From NCBI GenBank assembly GCA_963814955.1, contig CAWFEX010000006.1, forward strand, positions 620,001-684,000: a stretch of DNA of 64,000 nt, in the 5' to 3' direction. The stretch is from DATCJA01 sp963814955 (lineage in GTDB: Bacteria; Acidobacteriota; Vicinamibacteria; Vicinamibacterales; UBA2999). The first letter of the stretch is position 1; each line of letters opens with the position of its first letter. The notes under the pieces are model-generated. The model worked only from the letters and a program-made list of their open reading frames with translations, had not been told where the DNA came from and searched no databases. The position numbers were made by a program, and so were the translations under genes. Positions 9,159 to 17,297 of the stretch are shown here, one piece after another.

Positions 9159-9178
9159 GCGCACGCTAAAGCGTGCGC
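9159..9178. repeat. REP-like hairpin after rlmN
   Basis: GCGCACGC, loop TAAA, GCGTGCGC is a perfect 8-bp stem 35 bp after the rlmN stop and 34 bp before the convergent ParB-like gene ends. A partial copy of the left arm (CTCGCGCACG) occurs 28 bp earlier at 9132-9141. It lacks a T tract, so it is more like a repetitive extragenic palindrome than an intrinsic terminator, although it may stabilise both 3' ends. Confidence 0.6.
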
Positions 9179-9211
9179 TCTACAGTAACGGCGACCTTCA
9201 AGTCGGCCTGG

Positions 9212-10153
9212 CTACTCTTCCGCGGGCGCGCCACCGATCTTCGCCACATCTTCCTGTTTCACCCGCTCCACATTGAACTTGCCCGCGGCGGCAATCATCT
9301 TGTCGATCACCTCATCGAAGTCGAACTCGGTCGCCTTGGAGAAGCGGATTGGGTTCACCCTGGCAACGACAAATGGCTTGAGATAGGGGCTCGTCAATCC
9401 CTTCGACTTCAGCGCCGTGACGACGCGAGCAACGCCATCATCGAGCTTGAGTACCTTGGCGGCGCGGCGTTCACGCTCGCGCAGCGCCTTCGGCATCTGT
9501 TCGTCGAGAAATTCGTCGATACGACGCAGAACCGGATGGTACGCACCGCCGCTGAGGGCGCGCCGTTCTTCGTATGCGGCACCGAGCGTGAGATAGGGCG
9601 CCTGCTCGAATTCGAACGCGTAGTCGATCTCCTTCCCGGCCTTCTGATCGGCCAGTGCCCGCGCCATTCGAATCGTCTCGAGCGACTTTTCCTTGACGTT
9701 ATGCGCCTTCTCAGTGTTCAGGGCGAGGATCTTGAACGCCACTTCCGGATCGGGCACGAGCAAGCCGACGATGCTCTTCGCCCCGAGCTTTCGCATCGCC
9801 TGCAGTCGATGGTTGCCGTTTGGCGTCCAATAGCTGTCGTCGTGACGAATGACGACGATTGGATCGAGGAAGCGCCCGACTTTTTCGATGACGGTCATCA
9901 GCCGCTTCACGTGCGCGTCGGACGGATCGCGCTGATACGGTGTTGGCTCCACGCGGTCGATGGGCAACGCGACGAGCAGGACTGGGGTTCCACCGAGGGG
10001 ATCCTGATACGAGCCGATAACCGCGCCGCCGTCCTCCGTCACCTGCGCGCCCAATCCGGCCGCACCGGAAGCGCCGGCGCCGACCTGCTGCGCGGACAGC
10101 CCGACCGAGCCCGCTGCAGCCTTTTTGCGCCGCGTGATTTTGCGTTTCACCAT
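9212..10153 (-). CDS. ParB-like nuclease/partition-domain protein
   Basis: A 313-residue protein with a ParB/Srx fold in its first half. IDRVEPTPYQRDPSDAHVKR (about 66-85) resembles ParB box I, and TPNGNHRLQAMRKLG (about 109-123) resembles the ParB nucleotide-binding box GxRR. The N-terminus is very basic (MVKRKITRRKK). No helix-turn-helix of true ParB is obvious in the second half, and no parA or parS is adjacent, so it is more likely a chromosomal ParB-like protein of another role than the segregation factor. It overlaps mtaB by 7 bp and is the third gene of a purD-mtaB unit. Confidence 0.75.
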   Translation of the reverse strand: MVKRKITRRKKAAAGSVGLSAQQVGAGASGAAGLGAQVTEDGGAVIGSYQDPLGGTPVLLVALPIDRVEPTPYQRDPSDAHVKRLMTVIEKVGRFLDPIVVIRHDDSYWTPNGNHRLQAMRKLGAKSIVGLLVPDPEVAFKILALNTEKAHNVKEKSLETIRMARALADQKAGKEIDYAFEFEQAPYLTLGAAYEERRALSGGAYHPVLRRIDEFLDEQMPKALRERERRAAKVLKLDDGVARVVTALKSKGLTSPYLKPFVVARVNPIRFSKATEFDFDEVIDKMIAAAGKFNVERVKQEDVAKIGGAPAEE

Positions 10154-11490
10154 GGTTCTTCCGGAGGCGTAACCGCCGAAGCTTCATGCGAAAGTGGAAG
10201 GCCTCCGGCTACCGCGGTCGTCCCTGCCAATTCGGCGACCACGCGGCCGGAATGCTCGCCGTCCACACGGACGTCTACCCACTCGTTTCGCGCACGCTTC
10301 ACGTCGAGACGCAGTTTCAGATAGTTATCTGTGACCACGGCCTGACCATCGTCGACGGTCAGCCCACGCATGACGCGCCCGACCTGCGAAAGCTTGAACG
10401 TCCGGCTCATCCGTTCACCAATGTCGCGAACCTGACGCGCGCGATCGCGGATTTCGGCGCCGTCTACTTTCGGACGTCGCCGCGACGCGGCAGTGCCGGG
10501 ACGATCGGAATAGGGAAACACGTGTAGATAGGTCAGCGGTATGTTGCGGAGCACGGCCAGCGTTTCAGCGAAATGTGCGGGCGTTTCACCCGGAAACCCG
10601 ACGATGATGTCGGATCCAACTGCCGCGTGCGGCATCAGCATAGTGATGCGCTCCACGAGACGACAGTAGTACGAGACCATGTAGGGACGCTGCATCATCC
10701 GCAAAACGTCGTCCGAGCCATTCTGGAGTGGTAAGTGGAAGTGAGCCGCGAGTTTTGGCGATGACGCAACCACTCCGACGATGTCGTCCGTGCAGTCCAT
10801 AGGCTCGAGAGAGCTGATGCGGAATCGCAGATCCCCGCCGGTTGCCGCAAGCGCTCGGAGCAAATCCGCCAGAGAGGAGCCATCGCGCAAATCGCGACCG
10901 TAGGATCCCAGGTGCACGCCGGTCACGACGATCTCCTTATATCCGGCGGCGCCAGCGTGCTCGACATCGCGAAGCACATGGTTCAGCGGACGCGACCGGC
11001 TCGCGCCGCGCGTCTGGGGGATGATGCAGTAGCTGCACCGCTCTTCGCAGCCGGTCTGGACCCGAAGCATGAGAACGGTTCTACCCGCAATACCTGGCTC
11101 CAGCGTTCGGCCGCACGGCCCGTCACCGCCGCCGAATCGCTCCGCCGTCGCGAGGCCGAACTCCGCCGAGACGCTCGCCACCAGAGACTCTTTGCCGTCG
11201 TTCTCGACGACGCGGACGACGTTTGGCAGCGCGCAGACTTCGTCCGGGCGGCGCGACGCATAACATCCGGTCACCACGATGCGGACGGATGGGTTGACCC
11301 GCGCAATCCTCCGAATCGTCTGCCGTGCGCTTTGATCGGCGCTCGCCGTAACCGAGCACGTGTTCACGACGACCACATCCGCGCTCTCAGGCGGAGCAGC
11401 CGTACACCCGTGCGCGCGCAGGTCGTCTTCGATGACAAGAGAATCCGCCTGGTTCACGCGGCAGCCGAACGTCACAACTGAATATTTCAC
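10147..11490 (-). CDS. mtaB: tRNA t6A37 methylthiotransferase
   Basis: A radical SAM methylthiotransferase that converts t6A to ms2t6A at position 37 of tRNAs. The 447 residues hold the N-terminal UPF0004 domain with FGCRVNQADS (Cys10) and VNTCSVT, then the radical SAM motif CEERCSYCIIPQTRG near residue 150. A degenerate C-terminal TRAM-like region is present. The REP-free, FGCRVNQ-type N-terminus favours MtaB over MiaB or RimO. It follows purD after 32 bp on the same strand. Confidence 0.9.
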   Translation of the reverse strand: MKYSVVTFGCRVNQADSLVIEDDLRAHGCTAAPPESADVVVVNTCSVTASADQSARQTIRRIARVNPSVRIVVTGCYASRRPDEVCALPNVVRVVENDGKESLVASVSAEFGLATAERFGGGDGPCGRTLEPGIAGRTVLMLRVQTGCEERCSYCIIPQTRGASRSRPLNHVLRDVEHAGAAGYKEIVVTGVHLGSYGRDLRDGSSLADLLRALAATGGDLRFRISSLEPMDCTDDIVGVVASSPKLAAHFHLPLQNGSDDVLRMMQRPYMVSYYCRLVERITMLMPHAAVGSDIIVGFPGETPAHFAETLAVLRNIPLTYLHVFPYSDRPGTAASRRRPKVDGAEIRDRARQVRDIGERMSRTFKLSQVGRVMRGLTVDDGQAVVTDNYLKLRLDVKRARNEWVDVRVDGEHSGRVVAELAGTTAVAGGLPLSHEASAVTPPEEPW

Positions 11491-11522
11491 GATTGCAACA
11501 CGTCAAAACCCTGTCTGCATCT

Positions 11523-12830
11523 TCAAGACGCCGACGGCTGCGAAGGAATATCTACCGCGCTCAGCGCCTTGCGGCCGATGTCAGATCGAAGTTGCATCCC
11601 GTTGAACTGAATACGAGATGATGCCCGATATGCCACCTCAATCGCTTCTCGATAATCTTTGCCGCAACCCACGACAGTCAGCACGCGGCCCCCGGCAGTG
11701 ACGAGATGGCCGTCGGCGCGACGGGTCGCGGCCTGGAACACCAACGCGTCGGGAACCGCCGCTGCATCTTCAATGCCGGTGATGGGGTCACCCGCTTTAA
11801 CCGCATCCGGATACCCGGCAGCAGCCAGAACGACGCCGACACGCGGCTCAGCGCGAAAGCGGGCATGACGGGAAGCAAGCGCGCCGCCGGCCGCCGCCGC
11901 CAGTAATAGGGACAAATCTTCGTCGAGCCGCGGCAAGACCACCTGCGCTTCGGGATCACCGAGACGCACGTTGAACTCCACGACCCTGGGACCATTCGAG
12001 GTGAGCATCAGCCCGACATAAAGGAAACCGCGAAACGCACATCCCTCGCGCACCATGCCATCGAGAACCGGTCGAACGATCTCGGTGATGACGCGACGCT
12101 CGATCTCGACCGTCATTCGAGGGGTAGGTGAGAATGCGCCCATGCCGCCGGTATTGGGACCGCGATCGTCGTCGAAGATGCGCTTGTGGTCCTGCGCGGA
12201 CGACAGCGATACGAACGTATTGCCGTCGGCGAGCACGAAGTACAAAGCTTCTTCGCCAACGAGATACTCTTCGACGACGAGGCGAGCGCCGGCTGCGCCG
12301 AAGCACCGATCGACCATCGCGAGCTGCACGGCGCGATCCGCCGTCTCGCGATCGTCCGCAATAACCACGCCTTTGCCCGCGGCGAGACCATCCGCCTTCA
12401 GGACGATCGGATAACCGAGCTTGCCACTTGCGATCACCGCGTGTGCAGCTGCGGCCGAATCGCAGACCTCGTACGCCGCCGACGGAACGCCGTTGCGCCG
12501 CATGAAATCCTTCGCGAATGCCTTGCTCGATTCGAGCGCAGCGGCAGCCTTCGTCGGGCCGATGATCGCGCGACCGTTCGCGGCGAACAGATCGACAATG
12601 CCAAGACTGAGAGGTAACTCGGGACCGACGACCGTCAGATCGACGTCTTCGCGAACGGCCGTCTCGAGCAGGCCGTTCATGTTTGCAACGTCCCCCTCGA
12701 TACATCGCGCAACGCCCGCGATGCCGGGATTTCCAGGCGAGCAAACCACCTCAGTGACAGCCCGCTCGGCGGCGAGCTTCCACGCAATTGCGTGTTCCCG
12801 GGCGCCACTACCAATGACCAGAATCTTCAT
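11523..12830 (-). CDS. purD: Phosphoribosylamine-glycine ligase
   Basis: GAR synthetase, the second step of purine synthesis. The 435 residues start MKILVIGSGAREHAIAWKL, the classic PurD N-terminus. The ATP-grasp core carries LKADGLAAGKGVVIA (about 145-160) and the signature segment RLGDPEAQVVLPRL (about 288-301). It is separate from the main pur operon and heads a unit with mtaB and the ParB-like gene. A perfect 10-bp palindrome GGTAATTACC lies about 10 bp upstream of the ATG. Confidence 0.97.
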   Translation of the reverse strand: MKILVIGSGAREHAIAWKLAAERAVTEVVCSPGNPGIAGVARCIEGDVANMNGLLETAVREDVDLTVVGPELPLSLGIVDLFAANGRAIIGPTKAAAALESSKAFAKDFMRRNGVPSAAYEVCDSAAAAHAVIASGKLGYPIVLKADGLAAGKGVVIADDRETADRAVQLAMVDRCFGAAGARLVVEEYLVGEEALYFVLADGNTFVSLSSAQDHKRIFDDDRGPNTGGMGAFSPTPRMTVEIERRVITEIVRPVLDGMVREGCAFRGFLYVGLMLTSNGPRVVEFNVRLGDPEAQVVLPRLDEDLSLLLAAAAGGALASRHARFRAEPRVGVVLAAAGYPDAVKAGDPITGIEDAAAVPDALVFQAATRRADGHLVTAGGRVLTVVGCGKDYREAIEVAYRASSRIQFNGMQLRSDIGRKALSAVDIPSQPSAS

Positions 12831-12943
12831 GAAAAACGAGGGTAATTACCTGCCGGACAAGAGGTTGGCAGATCGACGTGGGGGAGGCGCCGAGGCGGCC
12901 CGGCTGGCGTGTGCAAACGGGACGAAGACTATCGACTATTTCG

Positions 12944-12972
12944 TTGACGTGGCGCCGGGTTGCGCCTAGAAT
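12944..12972 (+). promoter_or_regulatory. Sigma-70-type promoter of rpsU
   Basis: TTGACG (12944-12949), a 17-bp spacer and TAGAAT (12967-12972) form a near-consensus housekeeping promoter. Transcription from about 12980 would give an 80-nt leader before the rpsU GTG. A second CTAGAAT at 12992-12998 might be another -10 box. Confidence 0.75.
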
Positions 12973-13061
12973 CCGCGCCTGCCCATGATAGCCTAGAATA
13001 TTCGTCATTTTTCAGAGGCCGTCACAGGGAGTCCGTAGGCCGGTGAGGGGGTGTTTCAAGC

Positions 13062-13259
13062 GTGGCTGAAGTAAAGCTACAGGAAGGCGAGTCGATTGAG
13101 AGCGCCCTCCGTCGGTTTAAGCGAAAGGTTCAGCAGGAAGACATCATCAAGGACATCAAGAAGCACTCCTTCTATTTGAAGCCGGGTGATAAGCGCCGTG
13201 CCAAGCAGGCATTGGCGCGGAAGCGGAACCGAAAAAAGCTCCGACGCGAAACGGAATAG
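13062..13259 (+). CDS. rpsU: 30S ribosomal protein S21
   Basis: A 65-residue, highly basic protein with the S21 pattern ESIESALRRFKRKVQQEDI and a Lys/Arg-rich tail. S21 binds the 30S platform near the anti-Shine-Dalgarno helix and assists initiation. GTG is the start (GTG GCT GAA), with GAGGGGG about 10 bp upstream. A strong promoter precedes it, and a zinc-ribbon gene follows after 28 bp. Confidence 0.97.
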   Translation: MAEVKLQEGESIESALRRFKRKVQQEDIIKDIKKHSFYLKPGDKRRAKQALARKRNRKKLRRETE

Positions 13260-13287
13260 CGCGCCGGCGTGATCGAGGTGGCGACCG

Positions 13288-13596
13288 ATGGAGTTCCAGG
13301 ACAAATCCCTCAGGTGTGTGGACTGTGGCGCGGAATTCATCTGGACGGCCGGTGAGCAGCTTTTCTTCGCCGACAAGCAGTTCAAGAACGAGCCGAAACG
13401 ATGCAAGGGCTGCAAGGCAAAGCGCGCCACGCGAATGACGTCGGGCTCAGTTTCGCGCGAGCGCGTCGAGACACACACCACCTGCTCGGCATGCGGCAAG
13501 GAGACGACCGTGCCGTTCCGTCCGACTCAGGGGCGTCCGGTGTTCTGCAAGGAGTGCTTCCAGCAACGGAAGTTTGCTGGCGCCGGCGGCGTCTAG
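13288..13596 (+). CDS. Zinc-ribbon domain protein
   Basis: A 102-residue protein with two cysteine-based zinc ribbons. The first is CVDCGAEFIWTAGEQ followed by CKGCKAKR (about 10-48), and the second is CSACGKETTVPF followed by FCKECF (about 67-95). The second matches the small ribbon with a CxxCGxxTxVPFxPxxxRPVxCxxC pattern common in Acidobacteria and Deltaproteobacteria. It is probably cytoplasmic, perhaps nucleic-acid binding. It sits 28 bp after rpsU and before a strong terminator, so the two form one unit. Its exact role is unknown. Confidence 0.85.
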   Translation: MEFQDKSLRCVDCGAEFIWTAGEQLFFADKQFKNEPKRCKGCKAKRATRMTSGSVSRERVETHTTCSACGKETTVPFRPTQGRPVFCKECFQQRKFAGAGGV

Positions 13597-13642
13597 CACC
13601 TCGACCGACGCGCTTTCTATCGCTCGTCGACACCGATTGACA

Positions 13643-13673
13643 GGGCCAGGCCTTCGGCCTGGCCCTTGTTTTT
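13643..13673 (+). terminator. Rho-independent terminator after the rpsU unit
   Basis: GGGCCAGGCC (13643-13652) pairs perfectly with GGCCTGGCCC (13656-13665), followed by TTGTTTTT. A 10-bp GC stem plus a T tract is a textbook intrinsic terminator closing the rpsU and zinc-ribbon unit. Confidence 0.92.
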
Positions 13674-13724
13674 GTGTGTGCTAGAATCGCGATTTTCATA
13701 CAGCCGCGATCCTGAGGGAGAGTC

Positions 13725-14078
13725 ATGCAGATAGAGGAACGTGCAGCCGGCGACGTCACCATTCTGGATCTGAAGGGCAGAATGACGCTCGGCGACGGCG
13801 ACGAAATACTCAAGGACAAGGTCAACAGTCTCGTCGCGCAGGGCCGGAAAAAGCTGGTCCTGAACCTGGCGGGCGTTCCTTACATCGACAGCGCGGGCCT
13901 CGGGGAAGTCGTCCGTACCTACACCACCGTCAGCCGGCAGGGCGGAAGCCTCAAGCTCCTCAGCCTGACCAAGCGCATCACCGACCTGCTGTCGATTACA
14001 AAGCTTCTGACGGTGTTCGAAACGTACGACAGCGAAGCGGACGCCGTCCGAAGCTTTACCTCTTCCGCCAATGTTTGA
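13725..14078 (+). CDS. STAS-domain anti-sigma factor antagonist
   Basis: A single-domain STAS protein of 117 residues. The phosphorylation-site segment PYIDSAGLGEVVRTYT (Ser near 58) matches SpoIIAA/RsbV-type antagonists, which bind an anti-sigma kinase when unphosphorylated. No partner kinase or phosphatase lies in the window. It opens a run of same-strand genes and is followed after 3 bp by the prenyltransferase gene, so it may tune this locus or simply be co-transcribed. TAGAAT at 13682-13687 could be its -10 box. Confidence 0.88.
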   Translation: MQIEERAAGDVTILDLKGRMTLGDGDEILKDKVNSLVAQGRKKLVLNLAGVPYIDSAGLGEVVRTYTTVSRQGGSLKLLSLTKRITDLLSITKLLTVFETYDSEADAVRSFTSSANV

Positions 14079-14081
14079 TCG

Positions 14082-14999
14082 GTGATCGTCGAATCACGGC
14101 GCGAGGCCCGGCGCTCGAATGCCGCGCTCCTCGCGACGTCGCTTCGCCGCGAACAGTGGGCGAAGAATTTCCTCCTGTTCGCCGGGCTCCTGTTCGGTGG
14201 GCGGCTGTTGGAGCCTGACGCCGTTCTCAAAGCAATCGCGGCGTTCGCGGTGTTCTGTGCGCTGTCGAGCGCGATCTACCTCGTCAACGACATCTGGGAC
14301 CGCGACGCCGACCGGCGCCACCCGCTGAAACAGACGCGCCCGATTGCATCCGGAGAAATTGGGGTCAGACTCGCCGGGTGGAGCGCCGCCATATTGATCG
14401 CCGGCGCGACCGCGGTCGCGTGGGTGCTGAATTCCGTCTTCGGGGCAATTGCCACCGGGTATGTCCTGCTGCTGCTTCTTTATTCAACCACCCTCAAGCA
14501 CATCGTCATCCTCGACGTTCTGGCCATCGCAGGCGGTTTCGTGCTCAGAGCGGTGGCGGGGGCAGTGGCGGTGACCGTTCCGATCGGATCGTGGCTTCTG
14601 GTGTGCACCACGCTTCTCGCGTTGTTCCTGGCGCTCAGCAAGCGGCGCCACGAGCTTGTCCTTCTCGGCGATGGCGCACCTCACCATCGGCGCATCCTCG
14701 AGCAGTACAGCCCTTATCTACTCGATCAGATGATCTCGGTTGTCACTGCTTCCACGCTGATTGCCTACACAGTCTTTACCTTGAGTGCCGAAACGGCACA
14801 GCGCCTGGGCACGCCTTTTCTTGGTTTCACCGTGCCGTTTGTGCTCTACGGAATCTTCCGATATCTCTATTTGGTGCATCAGAAACGCGGGGGGGGCAGT
14901 CCGGCGGAAATGCTGCTGACCGACCGCCCATTGCTGGTATGCGTGGCATTATGGGCAGGTACCGTGGTCCTTCTTATGTACTCGCCAATAGGACGCTAA
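14082..14999 (+). CDS. UbiA-family prenyltransferase, DPPR synthase-like
   Basis: A 305-residue integral membrane protein with about eight to nine hydrophobic segments. The aspartate-rich motif is NDIWDRDADRRHPLKQTRPI (about 66-85), with the RHPxKxxRPIASG pattern found in decaprenyl-phosphate phosphoribosyltransferases (Rv3806c type) that attach phosphoribose to a polyprenyl phosphate. A second acidic region is not obvious. Start is GTG at 14082, 3 bp after the STAS gene. Neighbouring glycosyltransferases suggest it makes a lipid-linked sugar donor. The true substrate is unproven, and other UbiA substrates are possible. Confidence 0.82.
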   Translation: MIVESRREARRSNAALLATSLRREQWAKNFLLFAGLLFGGRLLEPDAVLKAIAAFAVFCALSSAIYLVNDIWDRDADRRHPLKQTRPIASGEIGVRLAGWSAAILIAGATAVAWVLNSVFGAIATGYVLLLLLYSTTLKHIVILDVLAIAGGFVLRAVAGAVAVTVPIGSWLLVCTTLLALFLALSKRRHELVLLGDGAPHHRRILEQYSPYLLDQMISVVTASTLIAYTVFTLSAETAQRLGTPFLGFTVPFVLYGIFRYLYLVHQKRGGGSPAEMLLTDRPLLVCVALWAGTVVLLMYSPIGR

Positions 15000-15002
15000 C
15001 TT

Positions 15003-16127
15003 ATGCCACTCGTGATCGAGGCTCCAGAGACGCCCACACGCCAATCATCCAGTACGACCGCCAGAGTCGCGGTCGTGCGAACCAGGCCGGAGACCGTCAT
15101 CGAGGACTACAGGCGGGTGATGGATCTTGCGGGCTACCGCGACGTTCTGGCGCGGGATCGTGACACTCTCCTCAAGCTCAACCTTTCGTGGTCGAAGTAC
15201 TTTCCGTCGTGCTCGTCGCAACCGTGGCAGGTGGATGGCGTCGTCACAACAATGCTGCGTGACGGGTTCGACAGGCGCCGGCTCATTCCAATCGAAAACA
15301 AAACCGTGGTGACCGATCCCCGGGCGGGCTGCCGCAACAACCGCTGGGAGCGCGTACTCGAGCGGTCGGGCCTCACATTCACGCCGCTGCCCGAGGTCGA
15401 ATGGCGCGTGTATACGTTCAAGAGCCCGCTTCTGAAGTTGAACGAGATCTTTCCTGAAGGCATCCAGATTCCGGCCATGTACCCCGGCAAGCAGATCGTC
15501 CACCTGCCCACCGTCAAGACTCACGGCCACGCCGTGATGACGGGGTCGGTCAAGAACTCATTTGGCGGACTGCTGCGTGAGGTTCGACACTACGCACACA
15601 AGTACATGCACGAGGTCCTCGTTGACCTCCTTTACATGCAACGCGAGCTGCATCCCGCGGTCTTCACGGTAATGGACGGAACGGTCGCTGGTGACGGCGC
15701 CGGACCACGCACGATGATTCCCAGAGTCAAGAATCTGCTCCTCGCCGCGGCCGATTCGGTGGCGATAGATGCAATCGCGGCGCGTCTCATGGGTTTCGAT
15801 CCCTTGTCGATTCCGTTTCTGCGAATGGCGCACGAACGCGGTCTTGGCATCGCCGACCCTCGTGAAATCGAGCTGGTGGGCGACGACGTGTCGCACGAGA
15901 ACTTCGGGTTTCAGACGCGCCGTTCGCTCGTGATTTGGGGCGACCAGATGATTCGCAAAGGCTTTCTGCGACCGCTGGAGCGCATCCTGCTGCACTCGCC
16001 GCTCATGGTATGGGCGCCGTTTGCGTCGAACGTGTACCACGACGCATTCTGGTATCCCACGATCGGCCGATCTCGGATCCGGTCGTTCATGGGAACGGAG
16101 TGGGGCAGTCTTTTCAGAAAGTACTGA
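15003..16127 (+). CDS. DUF362 domain protein
   Basis: A 374-residue protein of the DUF362 family, with LLKLNLSWSKYFPSC near residue 55, GAGPRTMIPRVKNLLLAAAD near 240 and the typical VAIDAIAARLMGFDP. Many family members carry ferredoxin-type clusters, but I see no CxxCxxC motif here, so it is probably not redox active. It starts 3 bp after the prenyltransferase gene and ends 4 bp before the Arg-rich protein gene, indicating tight coupling with the envelope genes. The biochemical role is unknown. Confidence 0.82.
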   Translation: MPLVIEAPETPTRQSSSTTARVAVVRTRPETVIEDYRRVMDLAGYRDVLARDRDTLLKLNLSWSKYFPSCSSQPWQVDGVVTTMLRDGFDRRRLIPIENKTVVTDPRAGCRNNRWERVLERSGLTFTPLPEVEWRVYTFKSPLLKLNEIFPEGIQIPAMYPGKQIVHLPTVKTHGHAVMTGSVKNSFGGLLREVRHYAHKYMHEVLVDLLYMQRELHPAVFTVMDGTVAGDGAGPRTMIPRVKNLLLAAADSVAIDAIAARLMGFDPLSIPFLRMAHERGLGIADPREIELVGDDVSHENFGFQTRRSLVIWGDQMIRKGFLRPLERILLHSPLMVWAPFASNVYHDAFWYPTIGRSRIRSFMGTEWGSLFRKY

Positions 16128-16131
16128 ATCG

Positions 16132-17268
16132 ATGGATCAGAATCAGGAACGGCGTCGCGGGCACTTTCACCGCGGCCGGCGAGGTCCCGATCGTCGCGGC
16201 ATCGAACGAAGGACGCAAACGCAGCAGCCTCACGGCGGGCGAGATCAGGTCGACGTCGAACACATCATGCGCGACATTCGCGCCCGCATTGCCCAGCGAC
16301 AGGGTATCGATTTATCCAATCAGCAGATCCAGGATCTTGCCGCACGCCGGCTCGAATCGATTCTCGACCCCCGCGCCATCAAGCCGTCGCTTCTCGAAGG
16401 CCTTCGGCGAAGCGCCGGCGCGGCAACGCCGGCGGTCGCCCCCAAAGCATCGAGCGAGCCCGTCTACACGTTCGACCACAACACCATTTACGATTCCCCT
16501 CGAGCCGCGCTGCGATTCATCCGGCGCCTGCTCAACCCTCTGCTCAAGCTGTTTTTCAACCCCAATCCGCTCATCCGTGCCATGCACCTTCAGGCGGGCC
16601 TGAACGTCCAAGCCGCCGAACGCGAAGCGGAACGGGATCGGCGCCAGGCCGAATGGAATGCGCTGCATTACGAAATCCTCCAGCGGGTTGTCACCGACGT
16701 GTCACGCGTCAGCCTCGAGGTCCAGGCATTGACGATGCGCGTCGAATCGCTCAACGCACGTGTCGACTTCAACGATCGGCGCGTGCGAAGCATGGAGGGC
16801 GGCGGACAGTCACGGGCGGCCGCGCGTGCGACGGACGTCGTCGCGCCGCCGGCGACGGAAAGCGCGGCAACCACGCAGGACAGCGTCGAAATCACGAGTG
16901 CGGAAGGCACACGGCGACGACGACGCCGACGTCGTGGCCGTCGCGGTGGCCAGCTGCCAGGAGAATCGTCTGGCGTCTCCGCCACACCTTTTGCTTCCGG
17001 GCAGGCCCCGGCGGCGGACGAACCGGTGAACGACGCGCCGCCGGAAGAATTCGTGGCCGCAGGCGCAGAGCTCACACCGGCGCCGGCGGAGAGCCCGAAC
17101 AACGAATTCGTCACAGACCACCAACCGCGAGAAGTCGCCGCGGTTCGAGAGCCACCACCCCTTGAGCAGACAGTTCCATCCTCGATGTCCGCGCCGAACG
17201 ACTCTCCGTCGGACGCGGCACCCGTCGAAACTGTCGAGCAGCCCGACGCCGATCGTCCAGATCAGTAA
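16132..17268 (+). CDS. Uncharacterised protein with Arg-rich and Pro/Ala-rich regions
   Basis: A 378-residue protein from ATG 16132. The N-terminus is basic and disordered (RRRGHFHRGRRGPDRRGIER), followed by a conserved-looking helical middle (about 45-220). This contains an amphipathic stretch with FIRRLLNPLLKLFFNPNPLI that could sit on a membrane, and a coiled-coil-like segment ending VSLEVQALTMRVESLNARVD. After that come an Arg tract (RRRRRRRRGRRGG near 260) and an acidic Pro/Ala tail. It lies 4 bp after the DUF362 gene and 29 bp before the first glycosyltransferase. I do not recognise a family. It could be an organiser or trafficking factor for the glycosylation locus. Confidence 0.75.
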   Translation: MDQNQERRRGHFHRGRRGPDRRGIERRTQTQQPHGGRDQVDVEHIMRDIRARIAQRQGIDLSNQQIQDLAARRLESILDPRAIKPSLLEGLRRSAGAATPAVAPKASSEPVYTFDHNTIYDSPRAALRFIRRLLNPLLKLFFNPNPLIRAMHLQAGLNVQAAEREAERDRRQAEWNALHYEILQRVVTDVSRVSLEVQALTMRVESLNARVDFNDRRVRSMEGGGQSRAAARATDVVAPPATESAATTQDSVEITSAEGTRRRRRRRRGRRGGQLPGESSGVSATPFASGQAPAADEPVNDAPPEEFVAAGAELTPAPAESPNNEFVTDHQPREVAAVREPPPLEQTVPSSMSAPNDSPSDAAPVETVEQPDADRPDQ

Positions 17269-17297
17269 CGCCGGTCTCCAAAGGCGTCGAGAGAACC

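Noticed and set aside
14378..15163. Open frame of 261 codons overlapping the prenyltransferase and DUF362 genes
   Set aside because: Composition is Arg/His/Ser-rich without conserved motifs, and the other frame has clear membrane and DUF362 features.
15003..16127. Ferredoxin-type iron-sulfur role for the DUF362 protein
   Set aside because: No CxxCxxC motif is present in this member.
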